Shown one piece after another: positions 28,391-37,552 of a stretch of 64,000 nucleotides of DNA. Below the pieces are notes generated by a model. The model saw only the letters and a program-made list of their open reading frames with translations, made no database searches and was not told the origin of the DNA. The DNA is from Stappia sp. BW2 (GTDB taxonomy: Bacteria; Pseudomonadota; Alphaproteobacteria; Rhizobiales; Stappiaceae), in contig NZ_VIRG01000066.1 of assembly GCF_008107695.1 (NCBI RefSeq), positions 1 to 64,000 of the forward strand, in the 5' to 3' direction. The first letter of the stretch is position 1; each line of letters opens with the position of its first letter. The translations under genes were made by a program, and so were the position numbers.

Positions 28391-29071
28391 TTATTGGCCT
28401 TTATGCACATTTTCCAGAACCCGCCCGGCCAGTGGTTTTGTGATCTTCACCCGTCCGGCCAAAGCCTCCTGATCAATCGCTTCGACAGCCCGCATGGCAA
28501 CCTCAAGCGACCGCTCCATTCGCACCACAAGATAGTCGACAACGCCTTGATCGACCGCAATCTGACGGTCGGCGAACAGTTTCACCAGCACCCGCCGCAG
28601 GAGGTCGTCATCCGGCTCCAGAATTTCCACAGGGGTTGCCGCTCGCAGGCGGGACTGAAGGTCCGGCAGGGAAATCTTCCAGCTTGCAGGCCAGGTGCGG
28701 CTGGTGATGAGCACTGTTTTGCCGGCCTGGCGCGCTGCGTTGAGAAGGTGAAACAGCGCCGTGTTGTCGAACCCCAGGTGCGCGTCCTCGATCACCGTGG
28801 ACGGCGCTGCGACGAGCGTTTGCACAGAGTTGGCAGTAAGCTCAGCCGCGGGCAGAACGACCGCACCGGTTTCATCCTGAAACGCCCGCACAAGATGGGT
28901 CTTTCCCGCCCCGACCGGCCCCGCAAGCACAACGACCGGTGACGGCCAGTCCGGCCAGCGTTCCAGCAATTCGAACGCAGCCCGATTGGAGCCTCCAACC
29001 AGATAGTCATCACGGCTCAGGGCCGCTTCATGCGGCAATTCCAACGGCAACTGGCGCGGTGTTTCCGCCAT
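28391..29071 (-). CDS. hdaA: DnaA regulatory inactivator HdaA
   Basis: A DnaA-related AAA+ protein without the DNA-binding domain, 226 residues. In alphaproteobacteria HdaA joins the DNA polymerase sliding clamp and promotes hydrolysis of DnaA-ATP to limit re-initiation. A clamp-binding motif is visible at the N-terminus as RQLPLEL (residues 6-12). Walker A is GPVGAGKTH and the Walker B region is VIEDAHL. The ATG is two bases after the stop codon of the upstream permease gene, so the two are probably co-transcribed. Confidence 0.93.
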   Translation of the reverse strand: MAETPRQLPLELPHEAALSRDDYLVGGSNRAAFELLERWPDWPSPVVVLAGPVGAGKTHLVRAFQDETGAVVLPAAELTANSVQTLVAAPSTVIEDAHLGFDNTALFHLLNAARQAGKTVLITSRTWPASWKISLPDLQSRLRAATPVEILEPDDDLLRRVLVKLFADRQIAVDQGVVDYLVVRMERSLEVAMRAVEAIDQEALAGRVKITKPLAGRVLENVHKGQ

Positions 29072-29073
29072 TT

Positions 29074-30171
29074 CTACTCTGAAACCTGTTCTTCTTGTTT
29101 CGACGCGGGATGGTCTGCTCCCTGATAGACAGGGCTTGCCAGATACTGGTTCAGGGCGAAGCGCGCAAGCACGCCGATCATCGCGGCTGCCGGAACAGCG
29201 ATCAGCATCCCCACAAATCCAAAGAGATATCCAAAGGCAAACAGGGCAAACATCAGCGCCACGGGATGAAGTCCCGTGCTGTCACCAACAAGTTTGGGCT
29301 GCAGGATATTGCCTTCCAGAAACTGGCCGACAGCAAAAACTATTGCGACGGCGACAATCCAGGGCCAGTCCGGCCAGAACTGAACAACGGCCACGCCGAG
29401 GGACACAACAAGGCCCAATCCGGCCCCCACGAAGGGAATGAAGCTGACGAGGCCGGCAGCCATGCCTATCAGGAGGCCGAAGTTCAGTCCGACCAGCGCC
29501 AGCGAGACGGCGTAAAACGAACCAAGGATCAGGCAAACCGACACCTGCCCGCGCACAAAACCGGCGACCGCCTGGTCCATTTCCCGCGCAAGTTCGCGAA
29601 TTTTCGACAAATGAGGGCGCGGCAGCCAACTGTCTATGCGCGCAACCATGCGGTCCCAGTCCAGCAACAGATAGAAGGCAACCACCGGCGTAATGACGAA
29701 CAGCGACAGGATCGACAGCAACGCCTGGCCGCCACTCCACAGCGACTGCGCCAGCTTGCCGATAAAGGAAGCCCCCTGCCCGATGAGATTGGACATGGAG
29801 GACTGGAGATCTTCCGCACTTATGCCGGCGACAGACGCAAGATTGGCCGGAAAGTTCTTCGACAGAAGGCCCTGTAGCTTGCGGATCAGCTCCGGAAACT
29901 TCTCAAGGAAAAGCGAGAGCTGATTTCCCAGAAGCGGCAAGATCAGAATGAAGAACATCACCAGAATGAGCACGAAGGCAAACAGGATGCAAAGCGTCGC
30001 CCACATGCGCCCCATACCCAGCTTTTCCAGCCGGTCGCACACCGGGTCCAGCAGATAGGCGACGGCCATGCCCGCAACGAAGGGCAGAAGCACGCTGGAA
30101 AAGACATATAGAAAAAGACAGAAGACGAAGAGGGAGATCAGCCAGAACTGTACCTGACGGCGAAGGGTCAT
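29074..30171 (-). CDS. AI-2E-family (PerM/TqsA type) membrane transporter
   Basis: A 365-residue polytopic membrane protein with about eight helices: two pairs at residues 8-75, a large soluble loop (about 85-150) and a C-terminal helical bundle with the family pattern SFIPFVGAGLG and GNILQPKLVGDSTGLHP. Named members export autoinducer-2 or move ions, but most have no proven substrate. A GAGGAG ribosome site precedes the ATG. It is first in the hdaA-ppk-ppx direction and divergent from purM, a neighbourhood common in related genomes. Confidence 0.88.
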   Translation of the reverse strand: MTLRRQVQFWLISLFVFCLFLYVFSSVLLPFVAGMAVAYLLDPVCDRLEKLGMGRMWATLCILFAFVLILVMFFILILPLLGNQLSLFLEKFPELIRKLQGLLSKNFPANLASVAGISAEDLQSSMSNLIGQGASFIGKLAQSLWSGGQALLSILSLFVITPVVAFYLLLDWDRMVARIDSWLPRPHLSKIRELAREMDQAVAGFVRGQVSVCLILGSFYAVSLALVGLNFGLLIGMAAGLVSFIPFVGAGLGLVVSLGVAVVQFWPDWPWIVAVAIVFAVGQFLEGNILQPKLVGDSTGLHPVALMFALFAFGYLFGFVGMLIAVPAAAMIGVLARFALNQYLASPVYQGADHPASKQEEQVSE

Positions 30172-30577
30172 GAATGGCGCTCCTCGGTTGTTCCGGCGCG
30201 TGAAAATGGCTTTCCTCCGGACATGGGATTAAACCCTGCCTCGGGTCAAGTCCAGAAAAGTCAGCCTTGCGCGGTCCTGGTCCAGCTCAGGGCCGCATCA
30301 GCCCGTCTTAAAAACGGCCGGATCCGCACCGGACTGGTCGACAGACGTCTTCATCGTCTCGCGAAGGCACCAACCGGTTCATGCGGCGTACCGGCCCTGG
30401 CTTTGCCGAAAATGCACTTTCGGGCCCGTGAATGGACCTCGCAACAAAGAAAGATGCGGAAGTTTCCTCAGCATCTGTTCTTAAGCCCTGCACAGAGCGG
30501 CTCGCCTCTTGTGTTCCTTGGCGGCAGACTGTAATCCGCACTGGCACAGCCAACCGCACGCAGTCTCGGAGTGCCCC
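30172..30577. other. 406-base divergent promoter region upstream of purM
   Basis: It must hold promoters for both the AI-2E-family gene and purM. I see no riboswitch fold, no purine-box palindrome I can name and no small gene with a ribosome site. A long antisense frame entering it from purM is a shadow. Confidence 0.5.
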
Positions 30578-31654
30578 ATGAGCGAATCCTCTGGTCCCAA
30601 CGGCCTGACCTATGCCGATGCAGGTGTCGACATCGACGCCGGAAACGAACTGGTGAACCGCATCAAGCCGCTGGTCAAGGCAACATCCCGGCCCGGGGCC
30701 GACAGCGACATTGGTGGCTTCGGCGGCCTGTTCGATCTGAAGGGCGCAGGATTTCAGGATCCGATCCTTGTGGCGGCCAATGACGGCGTTGGCACCAAGT
30801 TGAAGATTGCCATTGAAACCGGCCAGCACCGCACAGTCGGCATCGATCTTGTCGCCATGTGTGTCAACGATCTCGTGGTTCAGGGTGCGGAACCGCTGTT
30901 CTTCCTCGACTACTTCGCGACCGGCGCGCTGGACGTGGCAACCGCGACGGATGTGGTGGCTGGCATTGCAGACGGCTGCAAGATGGCAGGCGCTGCACTG
31001 ATCGGCGGTGAAACGGCTGAAATGCCGGGCATGTATGTGGAAGGCGACTACGATCTGGCCGGTTTTTCCGTTGGTGCGGTTGAGCGTGGCGCAATCCTGC
31101 CGCGTCCGGATGTTGCCGCAGGAGATGTACTCCTTGGCCTGGCCTCTTCCGGTGTCCATTCCAACGGCTATTCCATGGTCCGCAAGATCATCGAACTGTC
31201 CGGCATGACCTGGTCGGATGCAGCCCCATTCGCTGCCGGCAAGACACTTGGCGAAGCTCTGATGGAGCCGACGCGCATCTACGTCAAACCTCTGTTGGCC
31301 GCGCTGAAAGAAACATCCGGCATCAAGGCGCTTGCCCATATCACAGGCGGTGGTCTTCCGGAAAACCTGCCGCGCGTTCTGCCGAAGAATTGTTCCGCGC
31401 ACATCGATCTTTCTCAGATCAAGGTTCCGGCCGTATTTGGCTGGCTTGCAAAAAACGGCGGCGTTGCCGAAAAGGAAATGCTGCGCACCTTCAACTGCGG
31501 CACCGGAATGGTGATTGTCGTTTCCGCGGAAGAAGCAGCTACGGTTGCCGATGTCCTCACCAAGGCAGGCGAAACGGTTAGCAAGATCGGCACCATCGAG
31601 GCTGAGGGCAAAGCACCGGTGCTCTTTGAGGGCAGTCTGGACCTCGGCGCATGA
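30578..31654 (+). CDS. purM: Phosphoribosylformylglycinamidine cyclo-ligase
   Basis: It closes the imidazole ring in de novo purine synthesis (FGAM + ATP to AIR). A 358-residue PurM-fold enzyme with NDGVGTKLK near residue 67, [19 protein letters not shown] near residue 95 and [12 protein letters not shown] near residue 142, all standard for PurM. The ATG at 30578 follows CGGAGTG. Its stop overlaps the purN start as ATGA, implying translational coupling. Confidence 0.97.
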   Translation: MSESSGPNGLTYADAGVDIDAGNELVNRIKPLVKATSRPGADSDIGGFGGLFDLKGAGFQDPILVAANDGVGTKLKIAIETGQHRTVGIDLVAMCVNDLVVQGAEPLFFLDYFATGALDVATATDVVAGIADGCKMAGAALIGGETAEMPGMYVEGDYDLAGFSVGAVERGAILPRPDVAAGDVLLGLASSGVHSNGYSMVRKIIELSGMTWSDAAPFAAGKTLGEALMEPTRIYVKPLLAALKETSGIKALAHITGGGLPENLPRVLPKNCSAHIDLSQIKVPAVFGWLAKNGGVAEKEMLRTFNCGTGMVIVVSAEEAATVADVLTKAGETVSKIGTIEAEGKAPVLFEGSLDLGA

Positions 31655-32298
31655 GCCGGAAAAAGACAGCCATCCTGATTTCCGGGCGCGGCTCCAACAT
31701 GGGCGCACTGATTTCCGCCGCCATGTCTCCCGACTATCCGGCCGAAATCGCCTTGGTTCTTTCCAACCGTCCGGATGCAAAGGGACTGGAGCGGGCTGCG
31801 GAAATCGGCATCCCGACGGCGGTCGTCGACCACAAGGACTACGCAGGCGATCGCGAAGCGTTTGAACGATCCGTTGATGCCGTGTTGAAGGATCACAAGA
31901 TTGAGCTGGTGGCTCTTGCCGGTTTCATGCGTATCCTCACGCCTTATCTCGTCAATGCCTGGGCAGGCAGGATGATCAACATCCATCCGGCCCTGCTGCC
32001 TTCGTTCAAGGGCCTTGCCACACACGAGCGGGCCTTGCAGGAAGGCGTCAAATTGCACGGTGCGACCGTGCATTATGTATCGGCTGAAATGGATGATGGG
32101 CCGATCATCGTACAGGGCGCCGTTCCCGTTCTTGATGCCGACACGCCCGACACGCTGGCCGCCCGCGTTCTGGACGTAGAACACCAGATCTATCCCAAGG
32201 CGCTCTCGATGGTTGCCAGTGGCAAGGCCAGGGTGTCCGGAACACGTGTGACCGGCAGCAGCGACAGCGTAGACACAGAGACGCTTATCTGGCCGTAG
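31651..32298 (+). CDS. purN: Phosphoribosylglycinamide formyltransferase
   Basis: It transfers formyl from 10-formyltetrahydrofolate to GAR in purine synthesis. A 215-residue enzyme with ISGRGSNM near residue 9, the catalytic stretch [12 protein letters not shown] with its His near residue 113, and [18 protein letters not shown] with the conserved Asp. It overlaps purM by four bases (ATGA). It ends convergent to the sheath gene 71 bases away; the gap has only a weak TCAGG/CCTGA stem. Confidence 0.96.
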   Translation: MSRKKTAILISGRGSNMGALISAAMSPDYPAEIALVLSNRPDAKGLERAAEIGIPTAVVDHKDYAGDREAFERSVDAVLKDHKIELVALAGFMRILTPYLVNAWAGRMINIHPALLPSFKGLATHERALQEGVKLHGATVHYVSAEMDDGPIIVQGAVPVLDADTPDTLAARVLDVEHQIYPKALSMVASGKARVSGTRVTGSSDSVDTETLIWP

Positions 32299-32369
32299 AC
32301 GGCATGGCGCTTTTTCACTGACAGTGAACTGATCGCGGGTTCCTCAGGCAAATTTTCCTGACCTTCGGA

Positions 32370-33875
32370 TCAATCCTGCTTTGTCTGGACCTGCAACCGG
32401 AACGGCAGCACCAGAAATTCAGCTGGCCGAAGAAGGGAAACCTGCACGACAATGTTCATGGTGCCGGTCTCGACATCCATAGCGGTCATGGTCGTACCAA
32501 GTCCGACGTCTACGCGGTAAGCCTCATCAGGAGTGGCTCCGACGAACGCTCCGGCTTTCCAATAAGAATTCAGAAAATACTCAATCGAATGCTTGATCGT
32601 TACCCAGGTTGGTTCGGTATTGGGTGAAAACACGAATGCATCGAGCGCTGCCTCGATTGATTGTTCCAGCATGATCGCCGTTCGGCGGACATTCACATAG
32701 CGCCATTCAGAGCTGTTACCGGCCAGCGTGCGCGCGCCCCAGACAAATGTACCGCGTGCCGGAAACGACCGGATCGCATTCACGGCCTTGCCGTCCAATG
32801 GGGCGTTCAGATCTTCCTGCTCCGCATCGGAGATAACTATGCAGGGTGATACGACGGAAGATAGCCCAATGTTTGCAGGCGCCTGCCAGACGCCGGTATG
32901 GTTGTCGGTCCTCGCGTAGGCACCCGCCAGCGCACTTGACGGAGGCATGACATTCAGCGCTGCGACCGCATGCTCAATGAGGTCCTTGTAACGTTTCGAA
33001 AGAACTCTCAAGCCTTGCTCACAACCTGCCTTATCAGCGTCGGATGTTTTGTCATCCACCACCAGATCAAGCGTTCTTTCCAGCGCGGCTTTTTGGGCGT
33101 CGCTCCCCTGTGCGCTCGGATCCTGCCGGACATAATCGAAAAAAGCCTTTCGGGTGTCGGCAGAGATGTTGTCGAAGGTCAAATCAGAGGCGACATGCAG
33201 GGTGGTGTTCACCCAGGGATAATATGCGGCCGCGAAGCTCAAGTCTTCTGCCGTGAGCATATTACGTAGGCCGGTCTTCCCCGAGATCACGTCGGCTTCG
33301 TCGTATGTTCTCTTTCTGTCACCGTTGAACACATCCACAATGGCGACACGTTTTTGGGTCTCGGCACAATGGGCAAGGCCCCTGTCCCAGACAGTCTTGT
33401 AGTCCTCCGGTGACGGCAGGAGCACCGCCTCCGGAATGACGACCATCGACGGCTCTTCCTGCAGGGCGACTTGTTGCCAGACAGCCTCACTGAAATGCTC
33501 CGCGGACTTTGCAATCGCGGGCTCTCCCTCGCCGTAACAACCGACCGACAAAATCCAGCACTTGCAGCCGCCATTTTCGAAGAACAGGCGTATGGCCGAG
33601 TGCAGAATGAGGTTGCTTGCGCCCTCCTGTTCCAGAACCGGTTCCCCTGCCCGCAGGCTGAAGTCAAACCGTGCTGCCGGTGCTTTGCCGAAACATAGTT
33701 CAAACTCCTTCAATGAAGTGACCCGGACCGGTACGCCGGTCACATCCGCGCCCTGCTGCGCGGCCCTTTCCGTGTAGCCGATGAAGATCGGGACATCTGT
33801 CGCGACTTGCACAACCTGTTCAGGAAAGGCATTTTTCTCGATGATGTAGACTCCCGGAGCCTCATACTTCTTCAT
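32370..33875 (-). CDS. Contractile tail sheath protein, orphan
   Basis: A 501-residue sheath protein of contractile phage tails or contractile injection systems. The N-terminus YEAPGVYIIE matches the sheath opening motif (Y-x-x-PGVY-x-x-E), and the C-terminus SLLRPAEFLVLPFRLQV matches the conserved sheath ending (RPAEF). The middle has APANIGLSSVVSP, and RGTFVWGARTLAGNSSEWRYVNVRRT, the usual layout for the subtilisin-like and C-terminal sheath domains. The ATG at 33875 follows GAGGAAGAGCAG. No tube, baseplate, spike, AAA+ ATPase or other tail gene is within the window; neighbours are purN and a phosphate transporter. Similarity seems nearer to extracellular injection-system sheaths than to T4-like phage, but that is judged by eye. 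Confidence 0.88.
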   Translation of the reverse strand: MKKYEAPGVYIIEKNAFPEQVVQVATDVPIFIGYTERAAQQGADVTGVPVRVTSLKEFELCFGKAPAARFDFSLRAGEPVLEQEGASNLILHSAIRLFFENGGCKCWILSVGCYGEGEPAIAKSAEHFSEAVWQQVALQEEPSMVVIPEAVLLPSPEDYKTVWDRGLAHCAETQKRVAIVDVFNGDRKRTYDEADVISGKTGLRNMLTAEDLSFAAAYYPWVNTTLHVASDLTFDNISADTRKAFFDYVRQDPSAQGSDAQKAALERTLDLVVDDKTSDADKAGCEQGLRVLSKRYKDLIEHAVAALNVMPPSSALAGAYARTDNHTGVWQAPANIGLSSVVSPCIVISDAEQEDLNAPLDGKAVNAIRSFPARGTFVWGARTLAGNSSEWRYVNVRRTAIMLEQSIEAALDAFVFSPNTEPTWVTIKHSIEYFLNSYWKAGAFVGATPDEAYRVDVGLGTTMTAMDVETGTMNIVVQVSLLRPAEFLVLPFRLQVQTKQD

Positions 33876-34094
33876 CTGCTCTTCCTCGTGACGCGGCCTC
33901 CGGCAGAAGCTTGACGCGCTTGCCCGGTACAGGCTCCCACAGTCGCCCCGGTGAGCAAAGGACTTTCCGCCAGACGTTGCAACCGCTCTCAGAAGCACGT
34001 CAGGTTAGGCTTTACGTTCACAGTTCACGCGACAGCGCTACGGATAGTATCTTGCCTGATTGTGGACGCTCATCCGGTCGGATAACGTCACCGC

Positions 34095-35711
34095 ATGTTT
34101 TCAAGTTTCCTGTCGGCGCTTGGTGGCGTTGGCCTGTTTCTGATCGGGATGATGCTTCTGACCGACGGGCTGAAGGCCCTCGCTGCGCAGCGCATGCGGG
34201 ATGTCTTGTCCAGGTTCACGTCAACGCCCTTGTCCGGTGCCGCGACAGGCGCCCTCACCACAGCGGTCATCCAGTCTTCCAGCGCAACCACGGTTGCGGC
34301 CGTCGGTTTCGTGGCGTCGGGCCTCCTCACCTTTCCCCAGGCGCTTGGTGTCATATTCGGCGCAAATGTCGGCACCACCCTGACAGGCTGGCTGGTTGCG
34401 GTCCTCGGCTTCAAGCTGGACCTCGGTCAGATCGCCCTGCCTTTCGTGTTTTTCGGTGCGATCGCCAGGCTGGTCTTCCACGGCCGTATCGCGCTGATCG
34501 GCCAGGCACTCGCCGGCTTCTGCCTTATCTTTATCGGCATCGAGCACATGAAAGACGGTCTGGACGCCTTTAGTGGAGTCGTCACGCCCACCGACTTCCC
34601 CCCGGACACACTCTTCGGTCGTCTGCAGCTTTTGTTTATCGGCATGCTGATAACCGTCGTGACCCAGTCCTCCAGCGCAGGTGTCGCAACAGCGCTGGCG
34701 GCTCTCGGTGCCGGTGCCATCAACTTTCCGCAGGCAGCCGCCCTGGTAATCGGCATGGATGTCGGGACCACATTTACCGCAGCCTTGGCGACCATCGGTG
34801 GCGGCACCATGGCCCGGCGCACGGGCTATGCACACGTGATCTACAACGTCCTGACCGGTGTCATGGCGTTTTTTCTTCTGGGCCCGTTTCAGCTTGTGGC
34901 AGGAACGCTGACCGGAAACGGTGACGCGCAGATTGCCCTCGTCGCATTTCACAGTTCTTTCAATGCGCTCGGCGTGCTTCTGGTCCTGCCTTTTGCGCGG
35001 CCTTTTGCCCGACTGGTGGAAAGACTGGTTCCCGAAAAAGGCTCCGACCTGACCAGCCGTCTTGATCCGCTCGTGCTGCGGGACCCGCATGCCGCCGCTG
35101 CACTGGCCGGGCAGACGATAGCCGAGCTGGACGCCGCCATCATCGACAGGTTGCGTGACCGGCTGGGTGCTAAGCCTGCTTCGCATGAGGAGCTGGATAG
35201 GGAAGACCTGGTCAAGGCCATTGCAGAAACAAGGACCTATCTGGACAGGATCATCGTCCCGCCCAATGACATGGTGTTCCAGGAAGCGCTAAAGGGGCAG
35301 TTTCATATCCTCGATCACCTGGCCCGCCTGCTTTACCGCTGCGAGCAGAGACAGAGGATCGATGAGCTGGCGCTGGATCACAGGCTGAAGCGTCTGGCGG
35401 GTCTGATCCTTGGTGTTACCGGCACGTCCGCCAGACAGCAGGACATCAAGACACAGGAAAAGACACTCGACCGGCTTCGGCTGCTGATGCGGCGGCAGCG
35501 CCGGCTCAATCGGGACCGGCTGATCGCGATGGCGGCCGCGGATAAGGTGCCGGCGGAAACCGTCTGGCTGAAACTGGATGCCCTGCGCTGGCTACACAGG
35601 GTCGCCTATCATCTTTGGCGGATCCGGTTGCACCAGAATGTGCTTCTGGACGCGAACCGGGATCTGGCCTCAACCGTCGAGGAAGCCCGCATTGACGTCG
35701 ATCAGGATTGA
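34095..35711 (+). CDS. Na+/phosphate cotransporter family protein (PhoU-like tail)
   Basis: A 538-residue membrane protein with two inverted Na/Pi-cotransport repeats, each carrying the QSSSA signature (VIQSSSATT near residue 56 and VTQSSSAGV near residue 194). A cytoplasmic helical tail from about residue 340 resembles PhoU. Relatives import phosphate or act as phosphate-related exporters. The ATG is the first after a 219-base gap from the divergent sheath gene. The next gene converges on it. Confidence 0.9.
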   Translation: MFSSFLSALGGVGLFLIGMMLLTDGLKALAAQRMRDVLSRFTSTPLSGAATGALTTAVIQSSSATTVAAVGFVASGLLTFPQALGVIFGANVGTTLTGWLVAVLGFKLDLGQIALPFVFFGAIARLVFHGRIALIGQALAGFCLIFIGIEHMKDGLDAFSGVVTPTDFPPDTLFGRLQLLFIGMLITVVTQSSSAGVATALAALGAGAINFPQAAALVIGMDVGTTFTAALATIGGGTMARRTGYAHVIYNVLTGVMAFFLLGPFQLVAGTLTGNGDAQIALVAFHSSFNALGVLLVLPFARPFARLVERLVPEKGSDLTSRLDPLVLRDPHAAAALAGQTIAELDAAIIDRLRDRLGAKPASHEELDREDLVKAIAETRTYLDRIIVPPNDMVFQEALKGQFHILDHLARLLYRCEQRQRIDELALDHRLKRLAGLILGVTGTSARQQDIKTQEKTLDRLRLLMRRQRRLNRDRLIAMAAADKVPAETVWLKLDALRWLHRVAYHLWRIRLHQNVLLDANRDLASTVEEARIDVDQD

Positions 35712-35734
35712 TCAACGCGGGCTGTCTTTTGCCG

Positions 35735-36493
35735 TCAGGCGGCAGACCGGTCGATGATGACGTGATTTTCACCGCGCGAACAGGCTTCGACACGCGCTTC
35801 CACACGGTAGATATCCCGCAGCATCGAGGCGGTAATGACATCCTGTGACGGGCCGGCTGCCATCAGGCGTCCGCCGGAGATCACCATGGTGTTCCGACAG
35901 AAGCGCAGTGCATGATTGAGGTCGTGCAAGGCGATCAGCACCAGAGTGCCCTGGCGGCGTGCGAGGTCACGCATGAAGTTCAGAACTTCGACCTGCCGGT
36001 ACAGATCCAGCGCGGATGTCGGTTCATCCATCATCAGCACTTCGGGGCGGCGCACCAGAGCCTGTGCAATTGAAACAAGCTGCCGTTGACCGCCTGACAG
36101 TTCGCCGAGGTTGCGGAAGGCCAGTCCATCGATTTGCAGGGCTTTCAGGATCTGATCGATTTCGATCAGCTCGGTATCTTTCACACGCCAGCCTTCGCCC
36201 TGCTTGGCTGCCAGCAGCACGGATTCATAAACCGTCAGCACGGCGTTGGCGTGCGTGTCCTGGGGCATGTAGCGGATCGCGTCGCGCGGTGATGCCTTGT
36301 TGCCTTCGAGGACCACCTCGCCCGGACCTTTCAACAGCCCTGCGATGCGCTTGAACAACGTCGACTTGCCCGCAGCGTTTGGTCCGATGACGGCAGTCAG
36401 TTCACCGCCCGAAAAAACCGGGGTCGAAACCCCTTCCACCGTAAGTGTGGAGCCGTAGCGAGCCCCCAAGTCTTTTAATTGCAGGGTTACCAT
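35735..36493 (-). CDS. Siderophore/iron ABC transporter ATP-binding protein
   Basis: A 252-residue ATPase of the FepC/FecE type. Walker A is GPNAAGKST, signature ELSGGQRQL, Walker B VLMMDEPTSALD, followed by HDLNHALRF. The ATG at 36493 follows GGAGGCAGTC and overlaps the end of the permease gene by seven bases, so the two are coupled. Third gene of the SBP-permease-ATPase operon for ferric-siderophore-type uptake. Confidence 0.92.
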   Translation of the reverse strand: MVTLQLKDLGARYGSTLTVEGVSTPVFSGGELTAVIGPNAAGKSTLFKRIAGLLKGPGEVVLEGNKASPRDAIRYMPQDTHANAVLTVYESVLLAAKQGEGWRVKDTELIEIDQILKALQIDGLAFRNLGELSGGQRQLVSIAQALVRRPEVLMMDEPTSALDLYRQVEVLNFMRDLARRQGTLVLIALHDLNHALRFCRNTMVISGGRLMAAGPSQDVITASMLRDIYRVEARVEACSRGENHVIIDRSAA

Positions 36494-37551
36494 GACTGCC
36501 TCCGATCCGCGAAGATGAGCACGAAGAAGAACGGCACACCCACAAGCGCCGTGATGACGCCGATCGGCAGGATCGCCCCCGGCAGAAGGATCTTGGAAAC
36601 GACGGATGTCGCCGAGAGCATCAGCGCACCGCACAAGATGGCGGCAGGCAGGAAAAATCGCTGGTCTTCACCCACCAGCATGCGGGCGATATGCGGTCCG
36701 ACCAGTCCGACAAAGCCGATGGTGCCGACAAAGGAAACCGGTATGGCGGCCAGGAGACTGACGCCAAGCAGCGTCTTAAGACGGAGGGACTTGATGTTCA
36801 CGCCGAAACTGGCTGCCTTTACGTCGCCGAGCCTCAGTGCCGTCAAGGCCCAGGAATGGCGCGCGAAAAACGGAATGCAGACGATAAGGATGGCGAATGT
36901 CGCCATGACCTTGCCCCATGTTGCCTTGGTGAGCGATCCCATGGTCCAGAACACGACGGCAGCGAGCGCCTGTTCGGATGCAAGGTATTCCAAAAGTGAC
37001 AGCAGCGCATTGAAGGTGAACACCAGCGCAATGCCGAGAAGCACGATGGTTTGAACGGTTACGCCCCGGACGGTCGACATCAGATAGATGAACAGCGAAG
37101 CGGCCATGGCCATCAGGAAGGCGTTGAGCGGAACCATGTAGTGTACCGCAGCCGGAAAGATCGCAACGCCGGCGACAAGACCGAGAGCCGCGCCGAAACT
37201 GGCCGCAGCTGAAATGCCGAGCGTAAACGGACTGGCCAGCGGATTGGCGAGGATCGTCTGCATCTGTGCGCCCGCCAATGACAGACAGGCGCCGACGCTG
37301 ATCGCCATCAGTGCGACCGGCATACGGATGTCCCACAGGACCACACGAGTCTGCAGGTCCGCGCCAGAGGGATCTATCAGGGCGGCGAGCACTTCCGACA
37401 AGGGATAGCGGGCCGGCCCAAGAGCAAGATCCAGTGAAAAGCTGAACGCCAATGCGACGATCAGACCGCAAATGACAAGAATTCGCCTGAACGCAAGGGC
37501 GCGGTAAAGACCGCGCCCCTCCTCAGCCGGAATAAGGTCCGAAACCGCCAT
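36487..37551 (-). CDS. FecCD-family iron-siderophore ABC permease
   Basis: A 354-residue inner-membrane permease with about ten helices. Typical FecCD segments are seen: GAQMQTILANPLASPFTLGIS near residue 95 (quoted in part), and the ATPase-coupling region around GFVGLVGPHIARMLVGEDQRF near residue 285. It starts one base after the binding-protein stop codon and overlaps the ATPase gene. One permease gene suggests a homodimer. Confidence 0.93.
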   Translation of the reverse strand: MAVSDLIPAEEGRGLYRALAFRRILVICGLIVALAFSFSLDLALGPARYPLSEVLAALIDPSGADLQTRVVLWDIRMPVALMAISVGACLSLAGAQMQTILANPLASPFTLGISAAASFGAALGLVAGVAIFPAAVHYMVPLNAFLMAMAASLFIYLMSTVRGVTVQTIVLLGIALVFTFNALLSLLEYLASEQALAAVVFWTMGSLTKATWGKVMATFAILIVCIPFFARHSWALTALRLGDVKAASFGVNIKSLRLKTLLGVSLLAAIPVSFVGTIGFVGLVGPHIARMLVGEDQRFFLPAAILCGALMLSATSVVSKILLPGAILPIGVITALVGVPFFFVLIFADRRQSW

Positions 37552-37552
37552 G

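Noticed and set aside
30308..31780. A 490-codon minus-strand frame opposite purM and purN
   Set aside because: Antisense of two certain genes with their motifs intact; no start signal.
32299..32369. A possible terminator between purN and the sheath gene
   Set aside because: The only stem (TCAGG/CCTGA with an 8-base AT loop) is short and has no following T-run.
33990..34094. A Pho-box-like GTTCACAGTTCACG direct repeat upstream of the Na/Pi cotransporter
   Set aside because: Half-sites have wrong spacing and weak match to CTGTCAT, so I do not claim PhoB control.
32370..35711. A prophage or tailocin island around the sheath gene
   Set aside because: No second phage, integrase, lysis or structural gene is present; both flanks are ordinary chromosomal genes.
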